This document shows positions 44,515 through 55,452 of a stretch of 64,000 nucleotides of DNA, piece after piece. The notes below the pieces were generated by a model that searched no databases, was not told the origin of the DNA, and was given only the letters and a program-made list of their open reading frames with translations. Source of the stretch: Burkholderia contaminans (GTDB taxonomy: Bacteria > Pseudomonadota > Gammaproteobacteria > Burkholderiales > Burkholderiaceae); assembly GCF_029633825.1 (NCBI RefSeq), contig NZ_CP090641.1, forward strand, positions 124,001 through 188,000, given 5' to 3'. The position numbers were made by a program, and so were the translations under genes. The number at the start of each line of letters is the position of its first letter. Within the stretch, counting starts at the first letter, position 1.

Positions 44515-44724
44515 TCACATGCCGCGCATCGCGGCGAAACCGAAGTGCGACGGATCGATCGGTACACAACCTGCCGGCAAACCGTTCGCGTCGACCGAGC
44601 GGCATTGCAGGATGCCGGCTGCATACGGCGGCGACGGGACCTGGTCGGCACCGTATCGCGCCATCGCCATGGCAGCGACCGTGCCTATCGCCAATACGCA
44701 CAGCTTGCGAGTCGTCAGTCTCAT
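44515..44724 (-). CDS. 69-residue exported protein of unknown function
   Basis: A small protein with a convincing GGAGGAG ribosome site before ATG 44724. It starts MRLTTRKLCVLAIGTVAAMA and then MARYGADQVPSP, so a Sec signal or single membrane anchor is likely, followed by a ~45-residue tail with two Cys (QCRSVD, GCVPID) that could form a disulfide. The tail ends FGFAAMRGM. It is not recognised. It lies 257 bp upstream of the FAD-dehydrogenase gene on the same strand, so co-expression is possible. Confidence 0.65.
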   Translation of the reverse strand: MRLTTRKLCVLAIGTVAAMAMARYGADQVPSPPYAAGILQCRSVDANGLPAGCVPIDPSHFGFAAMRGM

Positions 44725-45185
44725 GATCGTCGTCTCCTCCGGTTGTCCGCTGGTGCGGTTCGTGTCCGGCTGGCATCGCATGCGCCACCGGATGACTGCA
44801 CGGTAGCCAGCGCCCGGCCGTCGGCCATCGTCCGTTTCGACTAGGGGCAAACGCTGAGCGGACGATGCGCGGCCTGCGGCATCGCAACATCGCGCGCCAC
44901 GGCTTCGCCTGCATGAAGGAAACGCGGCACGTCGCGCGCCTGCCGCGGCCGGCCGCACGAATCGTCAGACACATGCCGCGCACCGGTCGCTGCGCCGCAC
45001 CATCCACACACCCTGATGCCACTTGCGGCGGCCCGCCCCGGTGTTTTCCCCGACCCTCGCCCTGCTCCGTATGGACGATGAATCCCGGCCTGCCCGGTGC
45101 GAACCTGCGCGTCGACGTCGCATTGCCGCCGCGTCGGCCCGCGTTGCGCGGCCAACGCGTTCCGTTCTTCCACGGGAGCCCACGC
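44725..45185. other. Divergent promoter region of the SDR/SnoaL cluster
   Basis: These 461 bp hold no gene. They separate a leftward small gene and dehydrogenase from the rightward SnoaL/SDR operon, so both promoters should lie here. No sharp palindrome was found by eye. Confidence 0.45.
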
Positions 45186-45602
45186 ATGACCGATTCCAAT
45201 CCTCGCCACGCGCTGTACGAACTTGCGTGCCGCTACGCGCAAGCCGTCGACCGGCGCGACTGGCCACGACTCACCGCACTCTTCACCCGCGATGCCACCC
45301 TGGCCGGCCCCGGCTTTCGCTTCGACGACCGCGACGCGATCGTCGCCGGCATGCGCGTGATCGAGCGCTACGAAGCGACCCAGCATCACGTGCACAACCA
45401 GCTCGTCACGCTCGACGGCAGCGAGGCCGATGTCGAGACCTACGGCGTCGCCTGCCACGTCTACGTGCGTGACGCCGTGAAGCGCAAGCTCGACTGGGGG
45501 CTGCGCTATCGCGATCGCTGCGTGTTCGACGACGGCACGTGGCGCTTCGCCGCGCGCACGCTGCACGTCGACTGGGCGCAAGACCTGCCGCTGGAGGGCT
45601 GA
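45186..45602 (+). CDS. SnoaL-like (NTF2 fold) protein A
   Basis: A 138-residue protein of the SnoaL_4 group. It starts with LYELACRYAQAVDRRDWPRL and TALFTRDATL, then has QHHVHNQLVTLDGSEADVET and a closing strand WRFAARTLHVDW, the standard cone-shaped NTF2 layout. Members include ketosteroid isomerase-type enzymes, cyclases and hydratases, but many have no known activity. It heads a five-gene operon with four NAD(P)-dependent reductase/epimerase genes, separated by 3 bp from the first. ATG 45186 has GGGAG upstream. Confidence 0.85.
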   Translation: MTDSNPRHALYELACRYAQAVDRRDWPRLTALFTRDATLAGPGFRFDDRDAIVAGMRVIERYEATQHHVHNQLVTLDGSEADVETYGVACHVYVRDAVKRKLDWGLRYRDRCVFDDGTWRFAARTLHVDWAQDLPLEG

Positions 45603-45605
45603 GCG

Positions 45606-46463
45606 ATGCACACCCCTGCTCCCCTCGCCGGCCGCACCGCGCTCGTGACAGGTGGCGCCGGCGGCATCGGCGCGGCCTGCGCGCATGCGCTGGTCGCAGA
45701 CGGCGCGGCCGTCGTGCTAATGGGCCGCCGCCGCGATGCGCTCGAACGCACGCAGCAGCAACTGACCGACGCCGTGCCCGGCAGCCGCGTCGCGATCCAT
45801 GCGGGCGACGCCTGCGACGAAGGCGACCTGCAGGCCGCGCTCGACTGCGCGTGGGCGATCGACCATCGCCTCGACATCGTCGTGCCGACGGTCGGCGGAG
45901 CGGGCTTCCGGCCGCTGCTGCTGCACGACGCCGACACCTTCCGCGCGGAAATCGACCTGAACCTGCACAGCGCGTTCGCCGCGATCCGTCATGCCGCGCC
46001 GCGGCTCGCTGAAAGCGGCGGCGGCGCGATCGTCTGCATTTCGTCGACGGCCGCGCAGATCAATTTCCGCTGGCTGTCCGCGTACTGCACCGCGAAGGCC
46101 GCGCTCGAAGCGCTCGTGCGCGGCGCGGCCGAGGAACTGGCCGGCGCGCAGATCCGCGTGAACGCAGTGCGCCCGGGCCTCACGCGCTCCGAAGCCACCG
46201 CGCCGATGTTCGACAACCGCGCGCTCGTCGCCGGCTTTCTCGAACAGATCCCGCTCGGCACGCTCGGCGAACCCGAAGCGATCGCGCATGCGGTGCGCTA
46301 TCTCGCCGGCCCCGAGTCGGGCTGGGTGACCGGCCAGAGCTTCGCGGTCGATGGCGGCCATGAGCTGCGCGCCAACCCGCGCGTCGACGACACGATCGCG
46401 CAGATCTACGGCGCGGCCGCGCTCGATGCGATCAAGGCCGGCCGCGCGCCGGGCGCCGCATGA
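45606..46463 (+). CDS. SDR-family oxidoreductase 1
   Basis: A 285-residue short-chain dehydrogenase. The cofactor motif is TGGAGGIG; the following strand ends GRRRDALER, where Arg after Gly suggests NADP. The catalytic Ser is in VCISSTAAQ and the active YxxxK is YCTAK. The usual NNAG motif is replaced by VPTVGGAG, which is unusual. The protein is about 30 residues longer than classic SDRs at the C-terminus. It begins 3 bp after the SnoaL-like gene. It is likely to oxidise an alcohol in the unidentified pathway. Confidence 0.9.
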   Translation: MHTPAPLAGRTALVTGGAGGIGAACAHALVADGAAVVLMGRRRDALERTQQQLTDAVPGSRVAIHAGDACDEGDLQAALDCAWAIDHRLDIVVPTVGGAGFRPLLLHDADTFRAEIDLNLHSAFAAIRHAAPRLAESGGGAIVCISSTAAQINFRWLSAYCTAKAALEALVRGAAEELAGAQIRVNAVRPGLTRSEATAPMFDNRALVAGFLEQIPLGTLGEPEAIAHAVRYLAGPESGWVTGQSFAVDGGHELRANPRVDDTIAQIYGAAALDAIKAGRAPGAA

Positions 46464-46503
46464 GCGCCGTCCTTCTTTCAACGTCAACGGAATCCGACCG
46501 ACC

Positions 46504-47262
46504 ATGAATCGAGTCGCAAACAAGGTCGCGCTGGTCACCGGCGCGGCAAGCGGCGTCGGCCGCGCGGATGCACTGCTGCTCGCCGCCGAAGGCGCACGTG
46601 TCGTACTGACCGACATCGACGAGGACGCGGGTCGTGCGCTCGCCCGCGAGATCGGCGACGCGGCGCTGTTCGTCCGTCACGACATCGCCGACGAAGCCGG
46701 TTGGCAGCACGCGATCGCATCGACGCTCGAGCGCTTCGGCCGTCTCGACGTGCTCGTCAACAACGCGGCGATCTGCCCGGTCGGCTCGATCGAGGACACG
46801 AGCCTCGACACGTGGCGGCGCGTGATGCGCACCAATGCCGACGGCTATTTCCTCGGCTGCAAGTACGCGATCGGCGCGATGAAGGGCAACGACACGCCGG
46901 GGTCGATCGTGATGATGTCGTCGGTCGCCGCGCTCGGCGGGCTGCCGATGATGTGCGCGTACACCGGGTCGAAAGGCGCGGTGACGGCGCTCGCGCGCAG
47001 CGTCGCCGTGCACTGCAAGCGCAGCGGCTACCGGATCCGCTGCAACTCGATCCATCCGGACGGCATCTGGACGCCGATGACGCAGGCGCTGATGCCCGAT
47101 CTCGACCCGGCCGCGCTCGGCATCGGCAGCGATCCGATGGCGCGCATGTGCGACCCGCAGGACGTCGCGAATCTCGTGCTGTTTCTCGCGTCCGACGAAT
47201 CGCGCTTCGTGAACGGTGCGGAGCTGCGGATCGACAACGCGCAACTGGTGTCGTCGCTGTGA
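46504..47262 (+). CDS. SDR-family oxidoreductase 2
   Basis: A 252-residue classical SDR. It has TGAASGVG, an Asp-terminated second strand (LTDIDEDAGR) that favours NAD, NNAAICPVGSIED, the catalytic Ser in MMSSVAAL, and YTGSK. HPDGIWTPMTQALMPDLDP is a substrate-loop feature shared with 3-alpha-hydroxysteroid and cyclohexanol-type dehydrogenases. It follows the previous SDR by 40 bp in the same operon. Confidence 0.92.
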   Translation: MNRVANKVALVTGAASGVGRADALLLAAEGARVVLTDIDEDAGRALAREIGDAALFVRHDIADEAGWQHAIASTLERFGRLDVLVNNAAICPVGSIEDTSLDTWRRVMRTNADGYFLGCKYAIGAMKGNDTPGSIVMMSSVAALGGLPMMCAYTGSKGAVTALARSVAVHCKRSGYRIRCNSIHPDGIWTPMTQALMPDLDPAALGIGSDPMARMCDPQDVANLVLFLASDESRFVNGAELRIDNAQLVSSL

Positions 47263-47299
47263 CGCGACTCACTGCTTTCCCGTTCAAAGGAGTCCATCG

Positions 47300-48136
47300 A
47301 TGATTTCATTCACCGGCAAGACCGTGCTGGTCACCGGCGGCGGCGCGGGCATCGGCCGTGCGTGCGCGCAAGCGTTCGGCGCGGCCGGCGCGCGCGTCGC
47401 GGTGGCCGAGATCGATCCGGCCCGCGCGCAGGACGTGCGCCACGCACTCGAAGCGGCGGGCGTCGATGCGCTCGTCGGCACCGTGGACGTCACGCGCCGC
47501 GACGAGGTCGACGCATTCGCGCGAACCGTCGACGCACGCTTCGGCGGCCTCGACGTGCTCGTCAACAATGTGGGCGATTTCCTGCAGATCGCGAAACCGT
47601 TCGACGACTGCACCGACGACGACATCGCACGGCTGTTCGACGTGAACCTGCGCCAGGTGTTCATCGTCACGCGCGCGATGCTGCCGTTGCTGCGCAAGCG
47701 CGGCGCGGGCAGCAGCATCGTCGGCGTGTCGTCGATCGAAGGCTTTCGCGCGATTCCGAACTGCACCGTGTACGCGTCGTTCAAGGCCGCGCTGACCGGC
47801 TTCACGAAGAGCCTTTCCGTCGAACTCGGGCCGGCCGGCATTCGCGTGAACCAGATCGCCCCCGAAACCACCGAGACGCCGCAGGTGCCCGTCAGCGCGA
47901 TGGTCGCGGCCGAGCATCACGGGCACATCCCGCGCTGGATCCCGCTCGGGCGCTTCGGCGTGGCCGGCGATATCGCGGGCGCCGCGCTGTTCCTCGCGAG
48001 CCCGCTCGCCGCGTGGATCACCGGCACGACGCTGCATGTCGACGGCGGCGCGCTCGCGGCGGCCGGCTGGTATCGCGACCCGAACGGCTTCTGGACCAAC
48101 CTGCCCGTCGTCACGGGCAACGGCTTCAACTTCTGA
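47300..48136 (+). CDS. SDR-family oxidoreductase 3
   Basis: A 278-residue SDR. It carries TGGGAGIG, AEIDPARAQ (acidic, NAD preference), NNVGDFLQIAKPFDD, the Ser in GVSSIEGF, and YASFK. The C-terminal GWYRDPNGFWTNLPVVTGNG is an extended tail seen in a group of hydroxy-acid or cis-diol SDRs. It starts at ATG 47300 with AAAGGAG upstream and lies 37 bp after SDR 2. Confidence 0.92.
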   Translation: MISFTGKTVLVTGGGAGIGRACAQAFGAAGARVAVAEIDPARAQDVRHALEAAGVDALVGTVDVTRRDEVDAFARTVDARFGGLDVLVNNVGDFLQIAKPFDDCTDDDIARLFDVNLRQVFIVTRAMLPLLRKRGAGSSIVGVSSIEGFRAIPNCTVYASFKAALTGFTKSLSVELGPAGIRVNQIAPETTETPQVPVSAMVAAEHHGHIPRWIPLGRFGVAGDIAGAALFLASPLAAWITGTTLHVDGGALAAAGWYRDPNGFWTNLPVVTGNGFNF

Positions 48137-48205
48137 GCGGCACCGCTCGCCTGTTCCTCGCCTGTACCTTTCACGCGGCGCGGTTGCGCCGCTAACGGAG
48201 ACTTC

Positions 48206-49114
48206 ATGAAGATCCTGATCGTCGGCGGCACCGGCCTCATCGGCGGCCATGTCGCGCTGCACCTGCACGCGCAGGGCAACCATGTCACGCTCGCCGCGCG
48301 CAAACCGCCCGCGCCCGGCAGCGCACTCGTCCGGTTCGACGTGCTGCTGCGCGACTACGTGGCCGGCAACTTCACGCGCGACGATCTCGCGCCGTTCGAC
48401 GCGGTCGTGTTCGCAGCGGGCAACGACATCCGCCACCTGCCGCCCGGCACCGACGAAGGCGCGCACTGGGAACGCGCGAACGTCGACGCAGTGCCGCGCT
48501 TCTTCGCGCTTGCGCGCGACGCGGGCGTGAAGCGCGCGGTGCTGGTCGGCAGCTTCTATCCGCAGGTCGCGCCGGCGCTCGTCGACACGGTGCCGTACGT
48601 GCGCTCGCGCCATCTCGCCGACGAACGCGTGCGTGCGCTCGCGACGCCGTCGTTCGCCGTGTGCAGCGTCAACGCGCCGTTCGTCGTCGGATCGGTGCCG
48701 GGGCTGCGCAACGAGATGTTCGCGGCGTACACCAACTATGCGCAGGGCCGGTTCGCGGGGCTGCCCGTATTCGGGCCGGCCGGCGGCAGCAACTTCATCT
48801 CGACGCAATCGCTGTCGGAAGCGATCTGGGGCGCACTGCAGCGCGGCGAAGCGGGCAAGGCCTACCTCGTCGGCGACGAGAACCTCAGCTTCGCCGATTA
48901 CTTCGCGGCCTTCTTCCGCGCGGCCGGCAATCCGCAGGACGTGCCGTCGCTCGACCAGGAGCATCCGCTGCTGCCCGACATGGCGATCTACACGGGGCGC
49001 GGCAACGTCGTGTCGTATGAACCCGATCCGGCCGACAGCGCGCTGCTGCGCTACCGGCGCGGCGACGTGCAGCGCGCGGTGGACGAAGTCGTCGCGCATT
49101 GCCGCGCGCAGTAA
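48206..49114 (+). CDS. NAD-dependent epimerase/dehydratase-like protein
   Basis: A 302-residue extended SDR. It starts MKILIVGGTGLIGGHVALHL, the nucleotide-binding glycine motif (GGTGLIGG), and continues with VVFAAGNDIRHLPPGTDEGA and RAVLVGSFYPQVAPAL. There is no obvious YxxxK; PYVRSRHLADERV occupies that position, so catalysis is uncertain and it may be NmrA-like or a non-canonical reductase. It closes the rightward operon, with a strong hairpin 33 bp after it. Confidence 0.82.
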   Translation: MKILIVGGTGLIGGHVALHLHAQGNHVTLAARKPPAPGSALVRFDVLLRDYVAGNFTRDDLAPFDAVVFAAGNDIRHLPPGTDEGAHWERANVDAVPRFFALARDAGVKRAVLVGSFYPQVAPALVDTVPYVRSRHLADERVRALATPSFAVCSVNAPFVVGSVPGLRNEMFAAYTNYAQGRFAGLPVFGPAGGSNFISTQSLSEAIWGALQRGEAGKAYLVGDENLSFADYFAAFFRAAGNPQDVPSLDQEHPLLPDMAIYTGRGNVVSYEPDPADSALLRYRRGDVQRAVDEVVAHCRAQ

Positions 49115-49146
49115 GCGAACGGCGCGTGTGCCGCGCCGATGCAGAA

Positions 49147-49185
49147 ACGTCCCGCCGCCGGCGATGCATGCCGGCGGCGGGACGT
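49147..49185. terminator. Bidirectional terminator hairpin
   Basis: ACGTCCCGCCGCCGGC (49147-49162) pairs perfectly with GCCGGCGGCGGGACGT (49170-49185) around GATGCAT. It lies between the convergent epimerase-like gene and pckG. Confidence 0.85.
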
Positions 49186-49211
49186 CGGGTACGACGTGTC
49201 GATGCGGGCCG

Positions 49212-51077
<1,866 letters not shown>

Positions 51078-51601
51078 GAGGTGTCTCCAGATTATTGGGC
51101 GAGGATGGGGGATGCGGGGCGAGCCCGCGAGATGGGGTATGCGATTGGAGCGCAGGGTGCGGCGGCGCGCAGGACGGGACGCGCGAGCGGAGCGCGTGTC
51201 GATGCCGCGATGCGAGCGAGAGAAGGTGATGTCTCTTTAGTAAGTGCGAACGCGAGTTTCGCCATACAAGCAACCTGCCGTACAACTCCATGACGGCCAG
51301 CATACCATCGCCGTTATTCGGCAAACGTTGCGTTGCAACAAGAAACAACTATGTCGGCGACCCGGCACGCCGGTTGCCTGCGCGTCCTTTTTACAGCGCC
51401 ATTGCGCGCGCTTTGGGGACGAAACGGCCAGGACGGCCGTCCGGCAAGGGTTTCGCGGAAGCGGAAAATTTGGCGCACCGCTCGCGCGCGCGGCCCGCAC
51501 GAGCGCGGGCCGCGCGAATTCACGTTTTCGCTACTCAGGCAAACCCTGAATTAGGTTGCGTACACAAACATCTGACGTGAGCGTGTCGCAAGCACCCCTG
51601 C
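51078..51601. other. Intergenic region upstream of pckG
   Basis: These 524 bp contain no gene. GTTGC-GTT-GCAAC at about 51329-51341 is a perfect short inverted repeat. The region should carry the pckG promoter and the 3' end of the leftward SDR operon. Confidence 0.45.
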
Positions 51602-52378
51602 TCAAAACGGCGCGCCGGGCAATCCGGGGTAATACGCGCCCGCTGCCATCCCGCCGTCGACGGCCAGCTCGGCGCCATTGCAGTACGACGCTTCGTCGCT
51701 CGCGAGGAACAGCGTCGCGCGCGCAATTTCGTCTGGCAGGCCGACGCGTTGCAGCGGCACGTTCGCGTAGTGCTGGTTGATTTCCTCGAGCGGCGCGCCG
51801 GTCGGGTTCGACATCGCGGTGTTCACGCCGCCCGGATGGATCGAATTCACGCGCACGCCCTGATGGCCGAGTTCGAGCGCCGCCACTTTCGTCAGCCCGC
51901 GCACGCCCCACTTGCTCGACACGTACGCGGCCAGCGCGTTCACGCCGCGCAGCCCGTCCACCGACGAGATGTTGACGATCGACCCGCTCTTGCGCGCGAT
52001 CATGTGCGGCGCGATGGTCCGGATGCCGACGAAGGTCCCGACGAGGTTGATCGATACCGCACGCTCGAAATCGCGTTTCGACAGCTCCGTGATGCCGCCG
52101 AACGTCAGCACGGCTGCGTTGTTGACCAGCACGTCGATCCGGCCGAACTGCTCCATCGTCGCGTCGGTCGCGCGCACCCAGCTTGCTTCGTCGGCGACGT
52201 CGAGCCGCATGAAGCGCGCCGCGTCGCCGAGCTCGCGCGCGAGCGCTTCGCCTTCCACGTCGAGCACGTCGCCGATCACGACGCGCGCACCTTCCGCGAC
52301 GAACAGCCGGCACGTCGCCGCGCCCATGCCACGCGCACCGCCCGTGACGATCGCTACCTTTCCTTCCAGTCGACCCAT
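51602..52378 (-). CDS. SDR-family oxidoreductase 4
   Basis: A 258-residue classical SDR with TGGARGMG, GDVLDVEGE (acidic, NAD type), NNAAVLTFGGITEL, the catalytic Ser in NISSVDGL and YVSSK. HPGGVNTAMSNPTG resembles 20-beta- and 3-alpha-hydroxysteroid dehydrogenases, though this is family likeness only. It is the last gene of a four-gene leftward operon, 110 bp after the previous gene. Confidence 0.92.
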   Translation of the reverse strand: MGRLEGKVAIVTGGARGMGAATCRLFVAEGARVVIGDVLDVEGEALARELGDAARFMRLDVADEASWVRATDATMEQFGRIDVLVNNAAVLTFGGITELSKRDFERAVSINLVGTFVGIRTIAPHMIARKSGSIVNISSVDGLRGVNALAAYVSSKWGVRGLTKVAALELGHQGVRVNSIHPGGVNTAMSNPTGAPLEEINQHYANVPLQRVGLPDEIARATLFLASDEASYCNGAELAVDGGMAAGAYYPGLPGAPF

Positions 52379-52488
52379 GTCGTCCTCTCTTCGATTCCGG
52401 TTTGCCGGCTGCCCGCTACGCCCCTGCGCGGGTTTGCCGTTCCATGATTCGCGCGCGGCCCCAGTGCCGCGCACCTTCGATCCCGCCT

Positions 52489-53244
52489 TCAGCCCCAGTA
52501 AGCCTGGCCGCCGTCGAGCGGCAGCGTCGCGCCCGTCAGGTAGGCCGCGTCGCGGCTCGCCAGGAACACGATCGCGCGACCGATGTCCTGCTCGCAGTCG
52601 CCGACGCGGCCGAGCGGAATCGTGCGAAAGAACGCGGCGGCTTCCTGCGGATTTGCGTCGACCCAGCCTTTCAGGCCCGGCGACAACGCATGCGGCGCGA
52701 CCGCATTCACGCGGATGCCGTCCACGCCCCATTCACACGCGGCCGCGCGCGTCAGCGCACGGATCGCCTCCTTGGTCGCCGCGTACGCGCCGTAGCCGGA
52801 TGCATCCCAGCGCACCGCGGCGGACGATGCAAAATTGACGATCACGCCGTCACCCTTCAGATGCGGATGGCACGCGCGCATCATGCGCAGCGTCGCGATC
52901 GGCCCCGATTCGAGCCCCGCCTGGAAACTCGCGTCGGTGACGTCGAGCAGGCGGCCGAGCGGCACGACCTGCGCGTTGTTGATCAGGATCTGCACGCCAC
53001 CGAACCGCGCGACGACGTTGTCGACGCATTGCTCGATCTGCGACGCGTCCATCACGTCGCACACGAACGGCTCGGCCACGCCGTTGCGCGCGCGGATCGC
53101 CTCGCAGGTCGCGAGCAGCTTGTCGAGGGTGCGGCCGACCACCGCGACGTGCGCCCCTTCCGCCGCGAGCGCCTGCGCGACGCCCTGGCCGACGCCCTGC
53201 CCCGCGCCCGTCACGAGCGCGACCTTGCTTGTCAGGATGCCCAT
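52489..53244 (-). CDS. SDR-family oxidoreductase 5
   Basis: A 251-residue SDR with TGAGQGVGQGVA, GRTLDKLLAT (a basic residue after GR suggests NADP), NNAQVVPLGRLLDV, the catalytic Ser in NFASSAAVRW and YAATK. VGDCEQDIGRAIVFLASRDA and PLDGGQAYWG close the fold. It lies 9 bp downstream of SDR 6 and is co-transcribed with it. Confidence 0.92.
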   Translation of the reverse strand: MGILTSKVALVTGAGQGVGQGVAQALAAEGAHVAVVGRTLDKLLATCEAIRARNGVAEPFVCDVMDASQIEQCVDNVVARFGGVQILINNAQVVPLGRLLDVTDASFQAGLESGPIATLRMMRACHPHLKGDGVIVNFASSAAVRWDASGYGAYAATKEAIRALTRAAACEWGVDGIRVNAVAPHALSPGLKGWVDANPQEAAAFFRTIPLGRVGDCEQDIGRAIVFLASRDAAYLTGATLPLDGGQAYWG

Positions 53245-53253
53245 GCGTGCTCC

Positions 53254-54120
53254 TCAGGCGACGATCGCCGGATGCGCCTGTACAGGCCCACCCAGCAGTT
53301 CGCGGTACGACGGCGGCTGCTTGCCGTCGAGATCGGCGATGCCGTACCGCAGCGCGGCTTCCGCGCCGACGAGCACCTGGCCCGACAGCGTCATGCGCTG
53401 CGGATCGCCATGAATCGCGTGAATCACGCGGCCGGTGAACTCGGGGCTTTCCGCGACGAGCGAGAATTCCTTGTACAGATCCGGGTGTGCTTCCCACACG
53501 CGCGTCGTGCGCTCCGTGCGCAGCGGGCCCATCCAGATCGACACGGCCGCGACGTCGAACGGCTTCAGATCGACGGCCATGTCCTTCGCGAACTTGTCGA
53601 CGCCGGACTTCTGCGCACCGTACGCCGCGCCGTGCATATAGCAGCTCGCGCCGAACGACGACGTAAATGCGATCAGCCCGCTGCGGCGCTGCGCCATCAG
53701 TCGCGCCGCGTGCCAGCTCGCGACATAGGCCGAGCGCAGCCCGACATCGAGGATGTTGACGAGATCGAGCGACTTCTCCCAGAACGGGCCCGGCAGGATC
53801 AGCTGATCGTGCAGGCAGGTCGCGTTGTTCACGAGAATGTCGAGCCGCCCGCTTTCGCGTTCGACACGCTCGAACAGCGCCTTCACCTGGGCGTCGTCCG
53901 CGTGGTCGCAGGCCACCGCGATCCCGCGGCCGCCGAGCGCATCGATCTCGCGTGCGGTCTCGTGGATCGTGCCGGGCAGCGGCGCATCGCCTTCGTTCTG
54001 CGAACGGCCCGTCACATAGACGGTCATGCCGGCCGCGCCGAGCGCGCGCGCGATGCCCTTGCCCGCGCCGCGCGAGGCGCCCGTCACGACGGCGACCGGC
54101 GCCTCGTGGTTCCGTGTCAT
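53254..54120 (-). CDS. SDR-family oxidoreductase 6
   Basis: A 288-residue SDR of the DHRS1/FabG-like group. It has TGASRGAGKGIARALG, TGRSQNEGDAPLPGT with an insertion after the second strand, NNATCLHDQLI, then TSSFGASCYMHGAAYGAQK, which holds the catalytic Ser, Tyr and Lys. The C-terminal half differs from classic SDRs (RVIHAIHGDPQRMTLSGQVL). It starts 55 bp after the SnoaL-like gene B and has no further signal. Confidence 0.9.
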   Translation of the reverse strand: MTRNHEAPVAVVTGASRGAGKGIARALGAAGMTVYVTGRSQNEGDAPLPGTIHETAREIDALGGRGIAVACDHADDAQVKALFERVERESGRLDILVNNATCLHDQLILPGPFWEKSLDLVNILDVGLRSAYVASWHAARLMAQRRSGLIAFTSSFGASCYMHGAAYGAQKSGVDKFAKDMAVDLKPFDVAAVSIWMGPLRTERTTRVWEAHPDLYKEFSLVAESPEFTGRVIHAIHGDPQRMTLSGQVLVGAEAALRYGIADLDGKQPPSYRELLGGPVQAHPAIVA

Positions 54121-54175
54121 GTTCGATGTCTCCTGTTGAATGTGCTGGGCGCCACGTGGATGGCGTTCGCTTGCG

Positions 54176-54676
54176 TCAGGCGGCCGGCGGCTGCACGCCG
54201 GCGAACAGCACGCCCGGCGCATCGCCTTCGTAGCGGGCCGACAGCGTCGACGTGACGACGCAGCGCGTGCCCGCGATCTTCCATTCGCCGTCGACCTTCC
54301 GGTATGCGTCGTCGTAGTACGCGCCGAGCTGCGTGAGCGTGCGCGCGTTCGTGTCGATCATCTGGTAGTGCAGGCCCCACGTGCCGCGTGCATGCGTCGC
54401 GTCGAGCACGTCGATCTCGGGATTCACGCCGTGGTGCATCTCGACGATGTGCGGATGGCAGCCGAGTTGCGCGAACACGTCGACGAGCGCGTCGCGCGTG
54501 TCGAATGTGCCGATCCGGCCGTAGTCGATATGCACGGGGCCGGGCGCGAAGCAGTCGCGCATCCCTTCCGGATCCTTGCGGTCGCAGCAGGTGAAGTAGC
54601 GCGCCTTCAGCCGGCGGATTGCGTCGGCGTCCTCGAGCCGGCGCACGCGCGCTTCCAGCGATTCGATGAGGGTCAT
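54176..54676 (-). CDS. SnoaL-like (NTF2 fold) protein B
   Basis: A 166-residue SnoaL_4-type protein. It starts MTLIESLEARVRRLEDADAI, then IRRLKARYFTCCDRKDPEGM, FDTRDALVDVFAQL, HPHIVEMHHGVNPEIDVLDA and WGLHYQMIDTNARTLTQLGA. The HxxxMHHG motif recurs in protein C. It heads the leftward SDR operon. ATG 54676 follows AAGGAGA. A catalytic role (isomerase, dehydratase or decarboxylase-like) is inferred only from the fold. Confidence 0.88.
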   Translation of the reverse strand: MTLIESLEARVRRLEDADAIRRLKARYFTCCDRKDPEGMRDCFAPGPVHIDYGRIGTFDTRDALVDVFAQLGCHPHIVEMHHGVNPEIDVLDATHARGTWGLHYQMIDTNARTLTQLGAYYDDAYRKVDGEWKIAGTRCVVTSTLSARYEGDAPGVLFAGVQPPAA

Positions 54677-54888
54677 CCTGTCTCCTTGTTCGGTGCCGGC
54701 GCGGTTCGAACGCCGCGTCGATGCCACGTTACCGCCGCGCGATGCGTCGGCCATCACCCGTTCGGATGAAACCGGCGATTCGACCCGGCGTCACGGGCCG
54801 CATGCGTGCGGCGCGTTCGTCCGAACAGACGATGTGGTGCGGGTGCCTTCGTTCCTACCATCGAACGACACCACCACGAGACCCGGCG

Positions 54889-55401
54889 ATGGACGACACG
54901 ACCCGCACGCTCCACGAGTACGAGCAGATCAGGCAGTTGAAGTACCGGTATTTCCGCGCGGTCGACACGCACGACTGGGCGCTGCTCGCGGATTGCCTGA
55001 CAGAAGACTGCGAAGCGCGGCTGTATGGCGGCCGCTATGCGTACGACGGCCGCGACGCGTTCGTGACGAGCCTGCGCACGCTGATCGGCAAGCCGACCTT
55101 CCTGACGATGCATCATGGCCATCACCCGGAACTCACGCTGGTCTCGGCCGATCACGCGTGCGGTGTGTGGTTTCTCGAGGATCACGCGATCAATCTTGAG
55201 GATAACTACCTGCTGCACGGCACCGCGTTCTACGACGACCAGTACGTGAAACGCGATGGCGTGTGGCGCATTCACGCGACGCGCCACGAGCGGCTTTTCG
55301 AAACCGTCACGTCGCCGATCCCGCCGTCGTTCACGCTGACCGCGAACCGGTTCGCGCCGGACGCGCATCAGATGTCCGGATCGACCGAAGCCGCTTCCTG
55401 A
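54889..55401 (+). CDS. SnoaL-like (NTF2 fold) protein C
   Basis: A 170-residue SnoaL_4-type protein with IRQLKYRYFRAVDTHDWALL, then CLTEDCEARLYGG, DGRDAFVTSLRTL and FLTMHHGHHPELTLVSADHA. Its MHHG motif and overall order mirror protein B, and together with protein A these are three related paralogues in one locus. It is divergent from protein B across a 212-bp promoter region, and it is followed 51 bp later by the EthD-domain gene. No clear Shine-Dalgarno was found before ATG 54889, but the fold begins right after it. Confidence 0.87.
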   Translation: MDDTTRTLHEYEQIRQLKYRYFRAVDTHDWALLADCLTEDCEARLYGGRYAYDGRDAFVTSLRTLIGKPTFLTMHHGHHPELTLVSADHACGVWFLEDHAINLEDNYLLHGTAFYDDQYVKRDGVWRIHATRHERLFETVTSPIPPSFTLTANRFAPDAHQMSGSTEAAS

Positions 55402-55452
55402 ATCCCGGCGGCAATGCCGCCGATCCTGTCATTCCCTTCTGGAGCCGGAGCA

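Noticed and set aside
44841..45686. A 281-codon minus-strand frame across the SnoaL A gene.
   Set aside because: The plus strand has a clear NTF2-fold protein with a ribosome site; the minus frame is its shadow.
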